From Deltaproteobacteria bacterium (GTDB lineage: Bacteria; Myxococcota_A; Polyangia; Polyangiales; Houyiibacteriaceae), in the NCBI GenBank assembly GCA_017644045.1, contig JAEPMI010000011.1, forward strand, positions 306,763-370,762: a stretch of DNA of 64,000 nucleotides. Direction: 5' to 3'. The translations under genes were made by a program, and so were the position numbers. The stretch's first letter is position 1. Every line of letters begins with the position of its first letter. Positions 10,816 through 22,406 of this stretch are shown here, in pieces. Below the pieces are notes generated by a model, which was not told the DNA's origin, made no database searches, and worked only from the letters and a program-made list of their open reading frames with translations.

Positions 10816-13137
10816 GTGACGATTCGTCACGAGAGCGGCGTGCCCCCGGAGCTCGCCACCCTGCTGGAGCGCACGAGCGACCTAGTGTGGTCGGCGACGC
10901 CGGATGGTCGGCTTCTCTATCTGAACCTCGGCGGTCGCCGGCTCCTGGGTTGGGCCAGCCAGGCGTCGGTCGAGGGCAAACGACTCTCGGATCTGCATCC
11001 AGCGTGGGCAATCGAGCGCTTCTCCGAGCTCGCTCTTCCCCACGCGCTCGAGCACGGCTCGTGGTCCGGCGAGTCTGCGGTGCTCTCGAGTGGTGGCGTG
11101 GAGATCCCCGTCTCACAGGTGCTGGTGGTGCACCGCGGTACGTCGGGAGAGCCGACTCGCGTCTCCGGCATCGCGCGTGACATCCGCGAGCTGAAAGCCG
11201 TCGAGGCACGACTCTGCGAGTCCACCAAGATGTTCCAGCTGGTGATGGACTACATCCCCCAGCACGTCTTCTGGAAGGACCAGAACTCGGTCTTCCTCGG
11301 GTGCAACGCGAACTTCGCCAGGGTCGCCGGCATGGCTTCGCCCGCCGACATCGTCGGCAAGACCGACTTCGACCTCGCGTGGAAGCCGGAGGAGTCGGCG
11401 TTCTTCCAGGAGGTCGATCGTCGGGTGATGAGCAACGACCAGCCGGAGCTGCACATCATCGAGCCGCAGCTTCAGGCCGATGGCAAGCAGGCGTGGCTCG
11501 ACACGAGCAAGATCCCTCTCCACGACGAGAGCGGTCGGGTCGTGGGCTTGCTCGGGACGTTCGAAGACATCACCGAGCGGAAGGAAGCCGAGAACGAGAT
11601 GGTGGAGCGCGAGGAGAAGCTGCGCACCATCCTGGACTCGATCGGTGATGCGGTGATCGCGACCGACGCGCGCGGCAACGTGACCCGAATGAACCCGGTC
11701 GCGGAGCAGCTCACCGGATGGTCGGGTGAGGAGGCGCAGGGCGAGCGGCTGGACCTCGTGTTCGCGGTCCATCCGTCGGAGACTTCGGAGCCACTCACGC
11801 GACCTTTCGAGAAGCTGCTCGAGGTCGGTCGACTGGCGAAGCCGAGCGAGGCTCTCACGCTGCGCACACGCGAGGGGCGCGAGTGCCTCATCAGCGAGCG
11901 CGCGACCCCGATGCGCGACCAAGCGGGCGAGCTCACCGGTCTCGTGGTGGTCTTCCGAGACGTCACGGAGCAGCGGGCCCTCGAGGAGCAGCTTCGTCAT
12001 GCCCGGAAGATGGAGTCGATCGGTCGTCTCGCCGGTGGCGTGGCGCACGACTTCAACAACATGCTGGCGGCCATCGCCGGGTTCGCCGAGCTCGTCCGGC
12101 GCAAGGGAAGCGATCCAGACATCGCGCACTACGCCGCGAACATCATCGATGTCTCGGAGAACGCCGCGGCGCTCACCCAGAAGCTCCTCGACTTCTCGCG
12201 CAAGGGCGTCCACCACCGACGACCCTACGCGGTCCACGGCGCCGTCGAGGCCGTGCGAGCCCTCCTCGCGCGAACGATCGATCGTCGAATCGCGATCGAG
12301 CTGGACCTCGACGCCACCCATCACTGGGTGGTGGGCGACCCGGCCCAGCTACAGAACGCTCTTCTGAACCTCGGGCTCAACGCCCGAGACGCCATGCCCG
12401 AGGGCGGAACCATCGCGATTCGGACGGCCGACGTTCAGCTCGATCCGGCCGCGTGCGACGGCAGCGCGTTCGAGCTCGTGCCGGGCCCGCACCTCGAGCT
12501 CACCCTCTCCGACACGGGCACCGGAATGGAGGAAGCGGTGCTTCGTCGGGCGTTCGAGCCCTACTTCACCACGAAGGGGCCAGGCGCCGGCACGGGGCTG
12601 GGGTTGCCGAGCGTCTACAACGCGGTGCTCGACCACGGTGGAGCGATTCACGCAGCGAGTCGACCTGGGGAGGGGACCGAGTTCCGGCTCCTGCTCCCGG
12701 TGAGCGCGGACGAGAGCGACGAATCGCGTGACGACTCGCAGGCCGAGGAGATCGTCATGGGCTCCGGGACGCTGATGCTCGTCGATGACGAGCCGGCGGT
12801 TCGCGGATCCGTCGCGGAGCTACTGCAGCGGTTGGGATACGACGTGGTCGACTTCGCCGATGGGGCACCCGCCGTGGAGTACCTGCGGCAGAGGCCGGGG
12901 AGCATCGACCTCGCGATCCTCGACATGGTGACGCCCGGCCTCGGCGGGCGTGCGCTCCTGGCGGCGCTCCGCGAGGTCGAGCCGGGTCTCCCGGTCGTCT
13001 TCACCTCGGGGTTCACCCGCGAGGAAGGAGCCTTCGACGACACGGGGGTCGTCGGCTTCCTCAAGAAGCCCTTTCGGGTGACCGAGCTCGCTTCGGTCGT
13101 GGCTCGGGCCATCGCATCGAGGGCTGACCGTTCGTAG
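10816..13137 (+). CDS. PAS hybrid histidine kinase with receiver domain
   Basis: Soluble two-component sensor (773 residues). Three PAS domains start near residues 13, 139 and 272; each of the first two ends in an I-R/T-D-I-type linker ([22 protein letters not shown]). The dimerisation box has [15 protein letters not shown] (His near 411), followed by N-box [17 protein letters not shown] and GTGLGLPSV. The C-terminal receiver has LVDDEP, phospho-acceptor [10 protein letters not shown] (near 701) and FLKKPF. No transmembrane segment is seen. The GTG at 10816 is preferred because TATAGT is seven bases upstream; an in-frame GTG at 10762 would add 18 residues. The signal and output partner are unknown. 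Confidence 0.92.
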   Translation: MTIRHESGVPPELATLLERTSDLVWSATPDGRLLYLNLGGRRLLGWASQASVEGKRLSDLHPAWAIERFSELALPHALEHGSWSGESAVLSSGGVEIPVSQVLVVHRGTSGEPTRVSGIARDIRELKAVEARLCESTKMFQLVMDYIPQHVFWKDQNSVFLGCNANFARVAGMASPADIVGKTDFDLAWKPEESAFFQEVDRRVMSNDQPELHIIEPQLQADGKQAWLDTSKIPLHDESGRVVGLLGTFEDITERKEAENEMVEREEKLRTILDSIGDAVIATDARGNVTRMNPVAEQLTGWSGEEAQGERLDLVFAVHPSETSEPLTRPFEKLLEVGRLAKPSEALTLRTREGRECLISERATPMRDQAGELTGLVVVFRDVTEQRALEEQLRHARKMESIGRLAGGVAHDFNNMLAAIAGFAELVRRKGSDPDIAHYAANIIDVSENAAALTQKLLDFSRKGVHHRRPYAVHGAVEAVRALLARTIDRRIAIELDLDATHHWVVGDPAQLQNALLNLGLNARDAMPEGGTIAIRTADVQLDPAACDGSAFELVPGPHLELTLSDTGTGMEEAVLRRAFEPYFTTKGPGAGTGLGLPSVYNAVLDHGGAIHAASRPGEGTEFRLLLPVSADESDESRDDSQAEEIVMGSGTLMLVDDEPAVRGSVAELLQRLGYDVVDFADGAPAVEYLRQRPGSIDLAILDMVTPGLGGRALLAALREVEPGLPVVFTSGFTREEGAFDDTGVVGFLKKPFRVTELASVVARAIASRADRS

Positions 13138-13178
13138 CGGATGGCGCTCACGGCGCGAGCGGTTCATCCTCCGCGGCG

Positions 13179-14876
<1,698 letters not shown>

Positions 14877-14938
14877 GTCTCGATCTGACGTCGTCGGCAG
14901 AGCTCGGAACCTCCGGAGCCCGGAGCTGTCGGTGTGCC

Positions 14939-15568
14939 GTGGCTTCGAGCGATGACGAGCGACGGGCGCAGCGTGTGGACCGGCTACAGATTCCGAAGCC
15001 GTGCCCCGAGTCGTGGGACGCGATGGAGGGCGACGACGCGGAGAGGCACTGCGAGCGCTGTGACTCGACGGTCCACGACATCGCGAGCCTGACCCCGTCC
15101 GAGGTGCTCTCCTTGATGGACGGGCCGGCCAAGACGTGCGTTCGCCTGCATCGGCGGGCCGATGGAAGCGTTCGAACGGCATCGCCCAGGCGCCGGCGAC
15201 TTCGAGTGCTGGGCGCCGCCGCAGGGGTCGCGCTGAGCGGCGCTGCCGCGTGGACCGCCACCACTTGGCCGGATGCCACGCTGCTCTCGCCTGACCGAAT
15301 CGCTTCGCCGTACCAGGGCCAAATGTTGCTGGGACTGGTGTTCGAGTCGCCCGAGCCCGAGCCGCGGGTCTGGAGTCCCAGCGGCGAGGATCTCGCCGTT
15401 CGGCCAGGGGACTGGAGTCCTTCCAAGAAGGACTCCGACGCCTTGGTCAGCGAAGCGCGCTCGCGGACCGAGAGCCTCGACGAGCTCCTCCAAGGGAGCG
15501 TGTCGGGTCCCGAGATTCGCGCGGAGGAGACGGACCTAGATCCACATGGATCCGAGGACCCCGAGTAG
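14939..15568 (+). CDS. CxxC-type one-TM protein of unknown function (copy 1)
   Basis: A 209-residue protein. The N-terminal 70 residues carry PCPESWDAMEGDD, RHCERCDSTVHD and CVRLHRRADGSV. After a basic stretch (PRRRRLRVLGAAAG) comes one membrane helix ending in TATTWP, then a Ser/Glu/Pro-rich outside domain. The CPxSWDxM...CxxC...VHD...CVRxxRRADG pattern recurs widely in myxobacterial proteins and looks like a small metal-binding cytoplasmic domain. A close relative is encoded at 17431-18066. Start GTG 14939 just precedes the conserved region. Its 3' end overlaps the convergent membrane gene by 33 bases. Function is not known; an anti-sigma-like role is possible but unproven. Confidence 0.75.
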   Translation: MASSDDERRAQRVDRLQIPKPCPESWDAMEGDDAERHCERCDSTVHDIASLTPSEVLSLMDGPAKTCVRLHRRADGSVRTASPRRRRLRVLGAAAGVALSGAAAWTATTWPDATLLSPDRIASPYQGQMLLGLVFESPEPEPRVWSPSGEDLAVRPGDWSPSKKDSDALVSEARSRTESLDELLQGSVSGPEIRAEETDLDPHGSEDPE

Positions 15569-17374
15569 GCTGCCGACGACGAGCGCACTGCACCCGAGGA
15601 GGACTCTCCAGAGCATCCGGCCGAGAATGCGCCAGGCGCGTCGACGCAGCGCGAGGGAGGCGGCGGCTCGGTCGGCCGGACCGAGGAAGCCGAGGTCATC
15701 TCGGTAGGGCCCTGCGCTGGCTCCCCACCAGTGCGTGGCCTCGCGTCGCCACAGCCACGACGGTCGCACGGGTGCCCATCCGTACGGCCGATCCACCGGC
15801 TCTCGCCGCCCGCGCAACGGCGCGAGATCCCGCGCGACACTCCGCTGCGCGAAGAGCAGCGCGGCGGCGAGCCCGAGGAGCGCTCCGATCAGCAACGGGA
15901 AGGGGCGGCGCGGCTCCCGGCGGTGCCACCGGGGGAGGTCGCCGAGGGGCGCGAGTGGTGTGGCGGTCGTGACGTCGACGTCAGCGGGCTCCAGCATGCA
16001 GATCGAGGGCCGGCGCGTGAGGTGGGTCGCGACCGTCTCACCTGGCTCGGCGGACGGACAGGGGACCGGCGGCTCGGTCGTGCGAGAGTCGTGCTCATCG
16101 TTTCGGATGGCGCGCTGGAACCCGACGCGAGGGACCATCGTCGCTGCGAATGGATAGCGCAACCGGGCCGCGGTGCCGGGTAGGGGCAGGTGTCGCACGT
16201 CCGTCCGCCGGACTGCGACCCATACTTCGGGAACCTGTCGCAGCAGACGACGAAGGGTTCGTTCGAGGGCCTCCGCTGGAGCCCGGCCGTCGGGGTAGAC
16301 CTGGGCTCTGGCGAGCGGCGCGAAGCGCAGCTCGCTCACCGGTTCGCGGCCGTAGTAGGAGAACGCCCGGCCATCTCGTTCGACCACGATCGCCTGGGTG
16401 CCCATCGGATGCTGAGCAGGCCAACGTGGACGCGTGTAGTAGAACTGAGTCTCCCTCAATTCGTCATGGTCCGCCTCCGCGAGCGGCACGGGTCCAGGAG
16501 CCGGGAGCGGTGCACGAACTGGCGATTGGGCGGCGAAGGCGACCCATGCCGCGAGCACCAACGCTGGGACCGTGCCGCGCGAGTCGAAGCGTGCGCGCCG
16601 ATGCGCCACTCGAAGCAGTCGGGTCACGGCTAGGAAGACCAGCACCGCCATCAGCGCGGCTTCGACCAGCGTGGCCGTCCATGCGAGCTCGTCGATGGAC
16701 CACGTCACGGGAAGAACGCCGTTGCTTCCAGCGCCCGTCACCACCTGACGAGCAGCGATCGTACCCAGGAGTTCCAGTCCCCCCGCACCGAGCGCGAGCG
16801 ACAGGCCTGCCGTCGCGGGCCAGCGTGTGGGCCGACTCCCCAGAGCGGACGCGAATCCGATCAGCGCAGCCGCCAATGGAATGCGCTGCAGCCAATAGGA
16901 GTGAGCAAAGGCGCGAGCCACGTCGTACGACAGAGGATGTCCGCCGGTGAAGTGGACGTCCTCGAGCGTTCCCACGCAGACGACGCTCCCGAGCATCAAG
17001 GCGCTCACCCGGATCCGTGCCGATGGGCTACCAGCGCCGATCACGAAGGCCACGACCATCACGATCACGCACCCGAGTACCCCGTTTTCGGTGGGGCGGC
17101 CCCACCGTTCGATGATCAGGGCCAGCGGCAGTAGCGCGGCAGCGAAGCGAAACCATGCGCCGCGGCCGCGATCGGAGACCATGGAGAGCTCTGCCACGAC
17201 GGCGAGTGCGCTCAGGCCCATGGCGCAGCGGACAAGCGCGACCTCGGTTCTCCAGTGGTCCTCCATGAGGCCGAGGTCCCACGCATGGAGTCGGAGGAGC
17301 GGGAGCAGCCAGGCGATGAGCGCCGCTACGGTGGCCTTCTTCGCGACCCACCGGGCCCTTCGCTCCGCTCGCAT
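15536..17374 (-). CDS. Large multi-pass membrane protein, unknown function
   Basis: A 612-residue protein. The N-terminal half has about eight hydrophobic helices separated by basic loops. A long soluble region follows (about residues 290-480) with Tyr- and Arg-rich sequence such as ETQFYYTRPRWPAQ, then one helix near LLIGALLGLAAALLFAQ, an Arg-rich loop, and a final helix at the C terminus. No domain is recognised. The preferred ATG 17374 is 56 bases after the stop of the upstream CxxC-type gene, so the two are probably co-transcribed. Longer in-frame starts exist up to 17491. Confidence 0.65.
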   Translation of the reverse strand: MRAERRARWVAKKATVAALIAWLLPLLRLHAWDLGLMEDHWRTEVALVRCAMGLSALAVVAELSMVSDRGRGAWFRFAAALLPLALIIERWGRPTENGVLGCVIVMVVAFVIGAGSPSARIRVSALMLGSVVCVGTLEDVHFTGGHPLSYDVARAFAHSYWLQRIPLAAALIGFASALGSRPTRWPATAGLSLALGAGGLELLGTIAARQVVTGAGSNGVLPVTWSIDELAWTATLVEAALMAVLVFLAVTRLLRVAHRRARFDSRGTVPALVLAAWVAFAAQSPVRAPLPAPGPVPLAEADHDELRETQFYYTRPRWPAQHPMGTQAIVVERDGRAFSYYGREPVSELRFAPLARAQVYPDGRAPAEALERTLRRLLRQVPEVWVAVRRTDVRHLPLPGTAARLRYPFAATMVPRVGFQRAIRNDEHDSRTTEPPVPCPSAEPGETVATHLTRRPSICMLEPADVDVTTATPLAPLGDLPRWHRREPRRPFPLLIGALLGLAAALLFAQRSVARDLAPLRGRREPVDRPYGWAPVRPSWLWRREATHWWGASAGPYRDDLGFLGPADRAAASLALRRRAWRILGRMLWRVLLGCSALVVGSLLGVLGSMWI

Positions 17375-17430
17375 CGATGCCCACGCCACTCCGGGCCGAC
17401 GCCAGGGAGGAGAGGAAGTTCCCCGCCCGG

Positions 17431-18066
17431 TCAGTCGTCGTCGAGATCGACGTCGGGGAGCACGTTCGTGATGCAGTCCGCATGCGCGCAAGCGTCGATG
17501 AGGTCTCGGAGCGCACCGTCATCCGGGAAGACCGCCACGTCGACGGTGGCGTACGGGTCTCGTTCTGGACCGGGGTGGCCATGAAGAAAGGTGTCTGCGT
17601 CGAAGATCTCGTCGGGCGCCGGTGAAGCCCTTCCGTGGCTGATCAGGACGTCGGGAAGCGGCGGGGTCTCGCTATCGGGAAACATGGGTGCGCTCTCGGG
17701 CCATGAGGCGGCGGTCAGAGCGGTCGCGCCGCTGAGCACGGCGATTGCCGCGGTGGCGCCGAGCACGCGGAGTCGTCGGTGACGCTTGCGTCGCGGACCC
17801 ATCCGACAGTCGGCGGTCTGCACCTTGCCGTCCGCACGGCGGTAGAGGCGAACACAGGCCGAGCCCTCGGCCTCGGTGATCAGCTGCAGGCCCTCGAGAG
17901 CCGTCAGCTGGGACAGGTCGTGGACCCGCTCGTCGCAGAGGCCGCACATGCGAGAGCGCTCGTCGCCAGCCATCGCATCCCACGACGCGGGGCAGGGGGA
18001 TGCGATCTGGATGCGCGAGAGAAGGCGTTGCGCGCGCCGGGAGTCTTCGTCGTCGCGGTAGCTCAT
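17431..18066 (-). CDS. CxxC-type one-TM protein of unknown function (copy 2)
   Basis: A 211-residue relative of the 14939-15568 product. Shared features are PCPASWDAMAGDE, CGLCDERVHDLSQLT, CVRLYRRADGKV, a basic RRLRVLGA stretch, and one membrane helix ending in TAASWP. The outer domain differs: it is acidic, with CAHADCITNV and a DVDLDDD tail. It precedes the large membrane gene on the same strand. The CxxC pair and conserved Trp/Asp suggest metal binding by the cytoplasmic domain. No function is assigned. Confidence 0.75.
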   Translation of the reverse strand: MSYRDDEDSRRAQRLLSRIQIASPCPASWDAMAGDERSRMCGLCDERVHDLSQLTALEGLQLITEAEGSACVRLYRRADGKVQTADCRMGPRRKRHRRLRVLGATAAIAVLSGATALTAASWPESAPMFPDSETPPLPDVLISHGRASPAPDEIFDADTFLHGHPGPERDPYATVDVAVFPDDGALRDLIDACAHADCITNVLPDVDLDDD

Positions 18067-18108
18067 GCCGCGACCGACAGCGGCGTGCGGCGAGAGTTCC
18101 CCGATAGG

Positions 18109-19617
18109 TCAGCCCATGAGCTCGGGGAGGATGCCGCCGGCGAGGCGGGCGCCGGGATCGCCGAAGCCGGCGAGGGATCCGTCGCGGCCGGCGGGGCCTT
18201 CAGCGAGGGTGATGCCGTAGGTGCTCCACAGGTTCACCAGCTCGCGGCGGCCGCCTTCGCCCGTGCGGACGTCGGGGTAGAAGAGGGCGCGGTTGCCGGT
18301 GGCGACGCCGAGGCTTCCGCCGCCGACGATGAGTAGTGGGTAGTCGCGCGCCGACGCATGGTGGCCCACGCCGTTGTCGGCGACGTAGGTGATGACGGTG
18401 TGGTCGAGCATGCTGCCATCGCCGCCGGGCTCCGGCAGGTCGCGGAGCTTGGCCGCGAGCGACGCGACGGCGTCGAGCTCCTGGGACCAGGCCTCGCGGA
18501 GCTCGCTGCGGCGCTGGCGCTTCTCGTCGGCCTCGCCGCTCGACTCTCCGGCGCCGGAGTAGGGGTGGTAGAGCGTGCCGTGGCTCGAGTCCGCGGTGGT
18601 CACCGGGCCGAGCTCGTAGGGGAAGCTCCAGCCGCCGTTGCCCGCGCCGAGCGACACGACCGCGACGCGCGTGAGGTCCGCCTGCATGGCGGCGGCGACC
18701 ACGTCGAGCTGGAACTGCTTGAGTTCGGCCGGGGTCATCACCTCCGGTGGCGCGGCAGGGGCGAGCGAGAGCCGGCCACCCCAGGTCTCGGTGCGCTCGC
18801 GGAGGATGGCCAGATCGTCGAGCTGACCGCCCGCGGCGGCCGCCATGGCGGCGGCTTGTGCGCCCCGACCACCGAGCTCGTCCTGCGCCCGGACCGCGTC
18901 GGCCTGCGCGAACTCGAGGAGCCGTCGGCGATACTCGAGGGCCTCGAGTCCCGCCGAGTCCACGAAGGGCCGGATGTAGGCGTTCCAGACGGAGGTCGGC
19001 GAGTAGAGGACCGGCACGGCCGCGCCGCGACCGGCCGCGCACATGCCGTAGCCGATGCCGCCCCTTCCGGAGCCCGCCCCGATGCGAATCGCGGAGAGCG
19101 GCGCGCGGCCGTCACCGACGCCACGCACCCCTTCGAGCCGCGCGAGGTAGTGGTCGATGGTCTCGCCGCCCGGGCGGCCGGCGATGGTCCGCGCGGACGC
19201 GAGGACGCCGTGGCCTGCGGAGTGACCGCCGCCGGTCACCATCGAGGAGAGCCCGTAGATCATCGCGCATTGGTCGAGGAGCCCCTCGGCTTCGAAGGCG
19301 CGCAGGCCGGGCGCGCCGCTGAGCGCGCCGCTGAGGACGTAGGGCTCGGTCCGGTCTTCGGCGTAGTAGCCCTCGCTGTAGCCCGAGCCCCACCACCAGT
19401 CGTCGCTGACCGCGTAGCCGCGGCTGTCTGCGATCCACGCCTTGGTCGCGTCCGACATGGTGATGTTCGCGTCGTAGCCGTTGCCGGAGAGGACGAAGAC
19501 GAAGCGCTTGCCGGTGGTGGACTGCGCGCGCGCTCGCCAGGCGCGGCCGCCGAGCGTCGCTGCGAGCGCGGTCGCGCCGATGCCGGTGAGGAACCCTCGT
19601 CGATCGATCTTGCTCAT
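18109..19617 (-). CDS. DUF1552 family secreted protein with Tat signal
   Basis: A 502-residue protein with a twin-arginine signal (DRRGFLTGIGATALAATLGG), so it is probably exported folded. The body shows features of DUF1552, a family related to sulfatase/alkaline-phosphatase folds and common in planctomycetes and myxobacteria: MIYGLSSMVTGGGHSAG, GGETIDHYLARLEG, ITYVADNGVGHHAS. It is coupled by ATGA to the upstream cytochrome-like gene, its usual genomic partner. The role of this pair is not known. Confidence 0.85.
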   Translation of the reverse strand: MSKIDRRGFLTGIGATALAATLGGRAWRARAQSTTGKRFVFVLSGNGYDANITMSDATKAWIADSRGYAVSDDWWWGSGYSEGYYAEDRTEPYVLSGALSGAPGLRAFEAEGLLDQCAMIYGLSSMVTGGGHSAGHGVLASARTIAGRPGGETIDHYLARLEGVRGVGDGRAPLSAIRIGAGSGRGGIGYGMCAAGRGAAVPVLYSPTSVWNAYIRPFVDSAGLEALEYRRRLLEFAQADAVRAQDELGGRGAQAAAMAAAAGGQLDDLAILRERTETWGGRLSLAPAAPPEVMTPAELKQFQLDVVAAAMQADLTRVAVVSLGAGNGGWSFPYELGPVTTADSSHGTLYHPYSGAGESSGEADEKRQRRSELREAWSQELDAVASLAAKLRDLPEPGGDGSMLDHTVITYVADNGVGHHASARDYPLLIVGGGSLGVATGNRALFYPDVRTGEGGRRELVNLWSTYGITLAEGPAGRDGSLAGFGDPGARLAGGILPELMG

Positions 19618-22277
19618 CGGTCGCCTCCGTCTCGGACCATGAAGCTCTCGTGGGTGAGGAGCGCCTCGAGCGCGGCGAGGAACGAGCCCTCGGCGAAGGC
19701 GGACTCCATGTCGGCGAGCACGCACGCGTCGGCGGGCGTCTCGTAGCGGCGCGCGAAGAAGCGGAAGACGTGGCGCAAGAAGCAGCGCCGCGCGTAGGGG
19801 TCCTCGGCGAGGAGCTCGGTCAGCTCCACGGCGGAGTCGACCGCGACGGGCCCACTGCCGCCGGGCCAGTTGCGTATGTACGCGCTCCCGTCCGGTGGCT
19901 GTCCGTGGTCGTCGTCGCGCAGGAAGCCGGCGTGGTTGAAGACCTCGAAGCTCAAGCCGAGCTCGTTCATGCGGCCGTGGCAGGCTGCGTTCGCGCAGAG
20001 CGGGTTGGGCGCGGTCCGATCGTCGGGTGGGAGCGAGAGGTCACCGAAGGTCGCGACCATCCGATCGCGGGCACGGTCGTTCTCCTCGGCCGGCGCCAGC
20101 TGTGCTTCGAGGTTCACCAGGTCGAGGCCGGCGACGTCTTGGCAGAAGAGGTGCTCACGGATCCAATGGCCGCGCAGGACCGCGCTCGGCCCGTCCTCGC
20201 CGTTGCCGCCGTGGGCCGTGAGCCACGCCGGGTGCGTGAGCACGCCGGCGCGCTGACCTTCGGGCATCGTGACCCAGCGCGCTTCGGCGGCGGGATCCAT
20301 GGCGATGGCGGCGTCGTCGCCGACGGCCATCGACGCGGCCTCGCTCTCCTCGATGGGGTTCACGTCGTAGACGCTCGCCATGAAGTGGAAGAGCCGGAAC
20401 GAGAGGCCCATGCAGCCGCCGAGCGGCGTTCCGTCGGGCGCGAAGCCGACCATCGCGCAGGAGTGCCCGTCCGTGTCGCAGCAGTTGGCGTCGCCCTCGT
20501 CCTGGCAGACCGTGGGGTCGCAGGCCTGCGACGAGCGCACGCCGCGGCCCTGAAAACCCTCGGTCGCGGTCAGCGAGGCCGGCACGCGATAGGTGCGCGC
20601 GGTGAGCAGATCCTGGAAGACGTCGCGCCCCGCACGCTCCGCGTCGACCACCACCCGCGCGATGAAGTCGTCGAGCTGGTCGACCATCGGGGGCTCGCCG
20701 TGTGCCGGCCGGTTGGGGTTCGCCCCGTCGCGCTCGAGCGTGTAGCCGTCGTTGACCGGTCCGGTCATGAAGCGGCTCATCCACTCTGCGTCCCAGCGAC
20801 TCGTCGCCGCGGGATCGTCTTTCGCGATCGTCGGTGCCTTCGCGTAGTCGAAGTACTCGCGGAAGAAGCGCGCGATCTGCGGCGCGAGCCAGTAGCGTCC
20901 ACGTCGCGGCCGGCGCCAATCACCGCGGGTCCGTTCGTCGTAGTAGATGTCGGGGCGCGCCGTCTCGGCGCTCGCCGCGTGCTCACCACCGACATATCCG
21001 GCGTCGATCGAGAGCACCTCGCCGATGTACGCGGTGGCATCCGACAGCGTGGCGAGCTCGCCGTCGTCGCGGCGCTGGCGGTAGTCGCCGACCCAGCCGA
21101 GCTCGGGCCGCTCCACGGTGTCGATCTCCGCTCCGTTCAGCGGCGCGGTACCCAGGGCGGACGCGAGCTCGTGAGACCACTCGTCCGGCGTGAGCTGACC
21201 GTCGTCACCGCCGAGCAGGGAGCGATGCAGGGCGCCGAACATCATCATCGAGGCTTCCGTGACGCGGTCCTGCGTTCGGATGCGATGAGACGGGTCCGAT
21301 TCGCTGCCCAGCTCCACGTCGAGGAAGCTCACGAGCTGGTCGATCTCCGTCTCGGTCGCGCGCCGCTGCATCGCGTGGCGCTCGAGCAGGAGTCCGACGA
21401 ACTCGCGCTTGCACGCTCCGTCGGCGAGCACCTCGCTCCCAGCGCGACCCGAGTCCGTCAGGCACTCGAGGCGGGTCCGCTCTGCGTCCGTGAGGCCCTT
21501 CATCCAGACGCGGTTCGGCTCGTTCTCACCGCGGCGGTCTCGTGTGTCGCCGGCCGTCGTTCGATCGCTCTGGCGGAACCCACGGGAGGTGTCGAGCACG
21601 TCGAGGTGCAGCCCGAGCAGGGTCGAGTCGAGCGAGTCACCGAGCGTGCCGGTCGAGAAGGGACGGGCGTCCGAGGGCAGCGGCGAGCCCGCGAGCTCGG
21701 GATCTTGGAGGTAGCCGCCCGCGCGATGGATGAACTCGTTCCGGCTCATCAGCGCGTGGGTCGGCGCGAAGCTCGTGGGGGTGTCGCAGGTGAAGAGCTC
21801 GTCCTGCGGGTAGGAGTTGGGCGCCGTCTCCGGGAGCGGCGGCAGCTCGACGCAGTCCGTGCGCGCGCCGAGCTCGATCCACTGCTCGAGCATGGCGATC
21901 GCCTCGGGTGGGTTGGCGAGGCGGGTGGGCGGCATGATGTCGTGCGGGTCGGCCGGATCGATGCGCTCCATCGCGCCAGCTTCGGGATCGCCGGGCACGA
22001 ACCAGTTGTTCGCGATCAGCTCCGGGAGGGTGCCGGCGGCGATGTCCGGACGACGCGCGCCCACCGGGCCGTGGCAGCCGGCGTGACTGCACGTGGTCTC
22101 GAGCCAGTTGCCGACCTGCTCCTGGAGAAGAGTCTGCTCCTCGGTGCACGGCGTGCTCGGACCTCCATCCACACCCGGGGTGTCGTCGGAGCCCCCGATC
22201 TCCCCCTTGCATCCGAGGAGAGCCAACAAACCCAGACCGATCGCCCACGATCGACCACCCACGAGAGAGCGCGTCAC
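19614..22277 (-). CDS. Secreted DUF1592/DUF1588-type lipoprotein with CX4CH motifs
   Basis: An 887-residue lipoprotein (lipobox LLALLGC). The N-terminal part has CSHAGCHGP and IMPPTRLANPPEAIAMLEQWI, resembling planctomycete-type cytochrome c domains; a second CANAACHG lies near the C terminus. Both are CX4CH rather than CX2CH. The middle includes MSRNEFIHRAGG and WMSRFMTGPVN as in DUF1592-type proteins, plus a Cys-rich insert (ACDPTVCQDEGDANCCDTDG). GTG 22277 is preferred because it sits directly downstream of a 13-base element shared with the divergent gene. A longer frame starts at 22349. Whether heme is bound cannot be told from sequence. Confidence 0.8.
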   Translation of the reverse strand: MTRSLVGGRSWAIGLGLLALLGCKGEIGGSDDTPGVDGGPSTPCTEEQTLLQEQVGNWLETTCSHAGCHGPVGARRPDIAAGTLPELIANNWFVPGDPEAGAMERIDPADPHDIMPPTRLANPPEAIAMLEQWIELGARTDCVELPPLPETAPNSYPQDELFTCDTPTSFAPTHALMSRNEFIHRAGGYLQDPELAGSPLPSDARPFSTGTLGDSLDSTLLGLHLDVLDTSRGFRQSDRTTAGDTRDRRGENEPNRVWMKGLTDAERTRLECLTDSGRAGSEVLADGACKREFVGLLLERHAMQRRATETEIDQLVSFLDVELGSESDPSHRIRTQDRVTEASMMMFGALHRSLLGGDDGQLTPDEWSHELASALGTAPLNGAEIDTVERPELGWVGDYRQRRDDGELATLSDATAYIGEVLSIDAGYVGGEHAASAETARPDIYYDERTRGDWRRPRRGRYWLAPQIARFFREYFDYAKAPTIAKDDPAATSRWDAEWMSRFMTGPVNDGYTLERDGANPNRPAHGEPPMVDQLDDFIARVVVDAERAGRDVFQDLLTARTYRVPASLTATEGFQGRGVRSSQACDPTVCQDEGDANCCDTDGHSCAMVGFAPDGTPLGGCMGLSFRLFHFMASVYDVNPIEESEAASMAVGDDAAIAMDPAAEARWVTMPEGQRAGVLTHPAWLTAHGGNGEDGPSAVLRGHWIREHLFCQDVAGLDLVNLEAQLAPAEENDRARDRMVATFGDLSLPPDDRTAPNPLCANAACHGRMNELGLSFEVFNHAGFLRDDDHGQPPDGSAYIRNWPGGSGPVAVDSAVELTELLAEDPYARRCFLRHVFRFFARRYETPADACVLADMESAFAEGSFLAALEALLTHESFMVRDGGDR

Positions 22278-22280
22278 GCG

Positions 22281-22399
22281 GGTAGGAGCCACGGGGCGCG
22301 CGAACCGGTTCAGCCGGACCTTGCGTCCGGTGCGTCCGTCCGCGCGCACGGAACGAAAGAGCGATCGCGAGCCACTTCGCGGGGGTCGTGGCTCCTACC
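22281..22399. promoter_or_regulatory. Divergent promoter region with 13-bp inverted repeat
   Basis: CGTGGCTCCTACC occurs at 22387-22399 on the plus strand and at 22281-22293 on the minus strand. One copy lies just before each of the divergent start codons (22277 minus, 22407 plus). The mirrored placement suggests a shared promoter or operator half-site controlling both genes. Confidence 0.5.
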
Positions 22400-22406
22400 G
22401 CCGCCG

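Noticed and set aside
19650-22406. Plus-strand open frame of more than 900 codons opposite the DUF1552/DUF1592-type genes
   Set aside because: High GC keeps antisense frames open. The minus-strand genes have a Tat signal, lipobox and family motifs; only the last 397 codons of the plus frame (from 22407) are a real gene.
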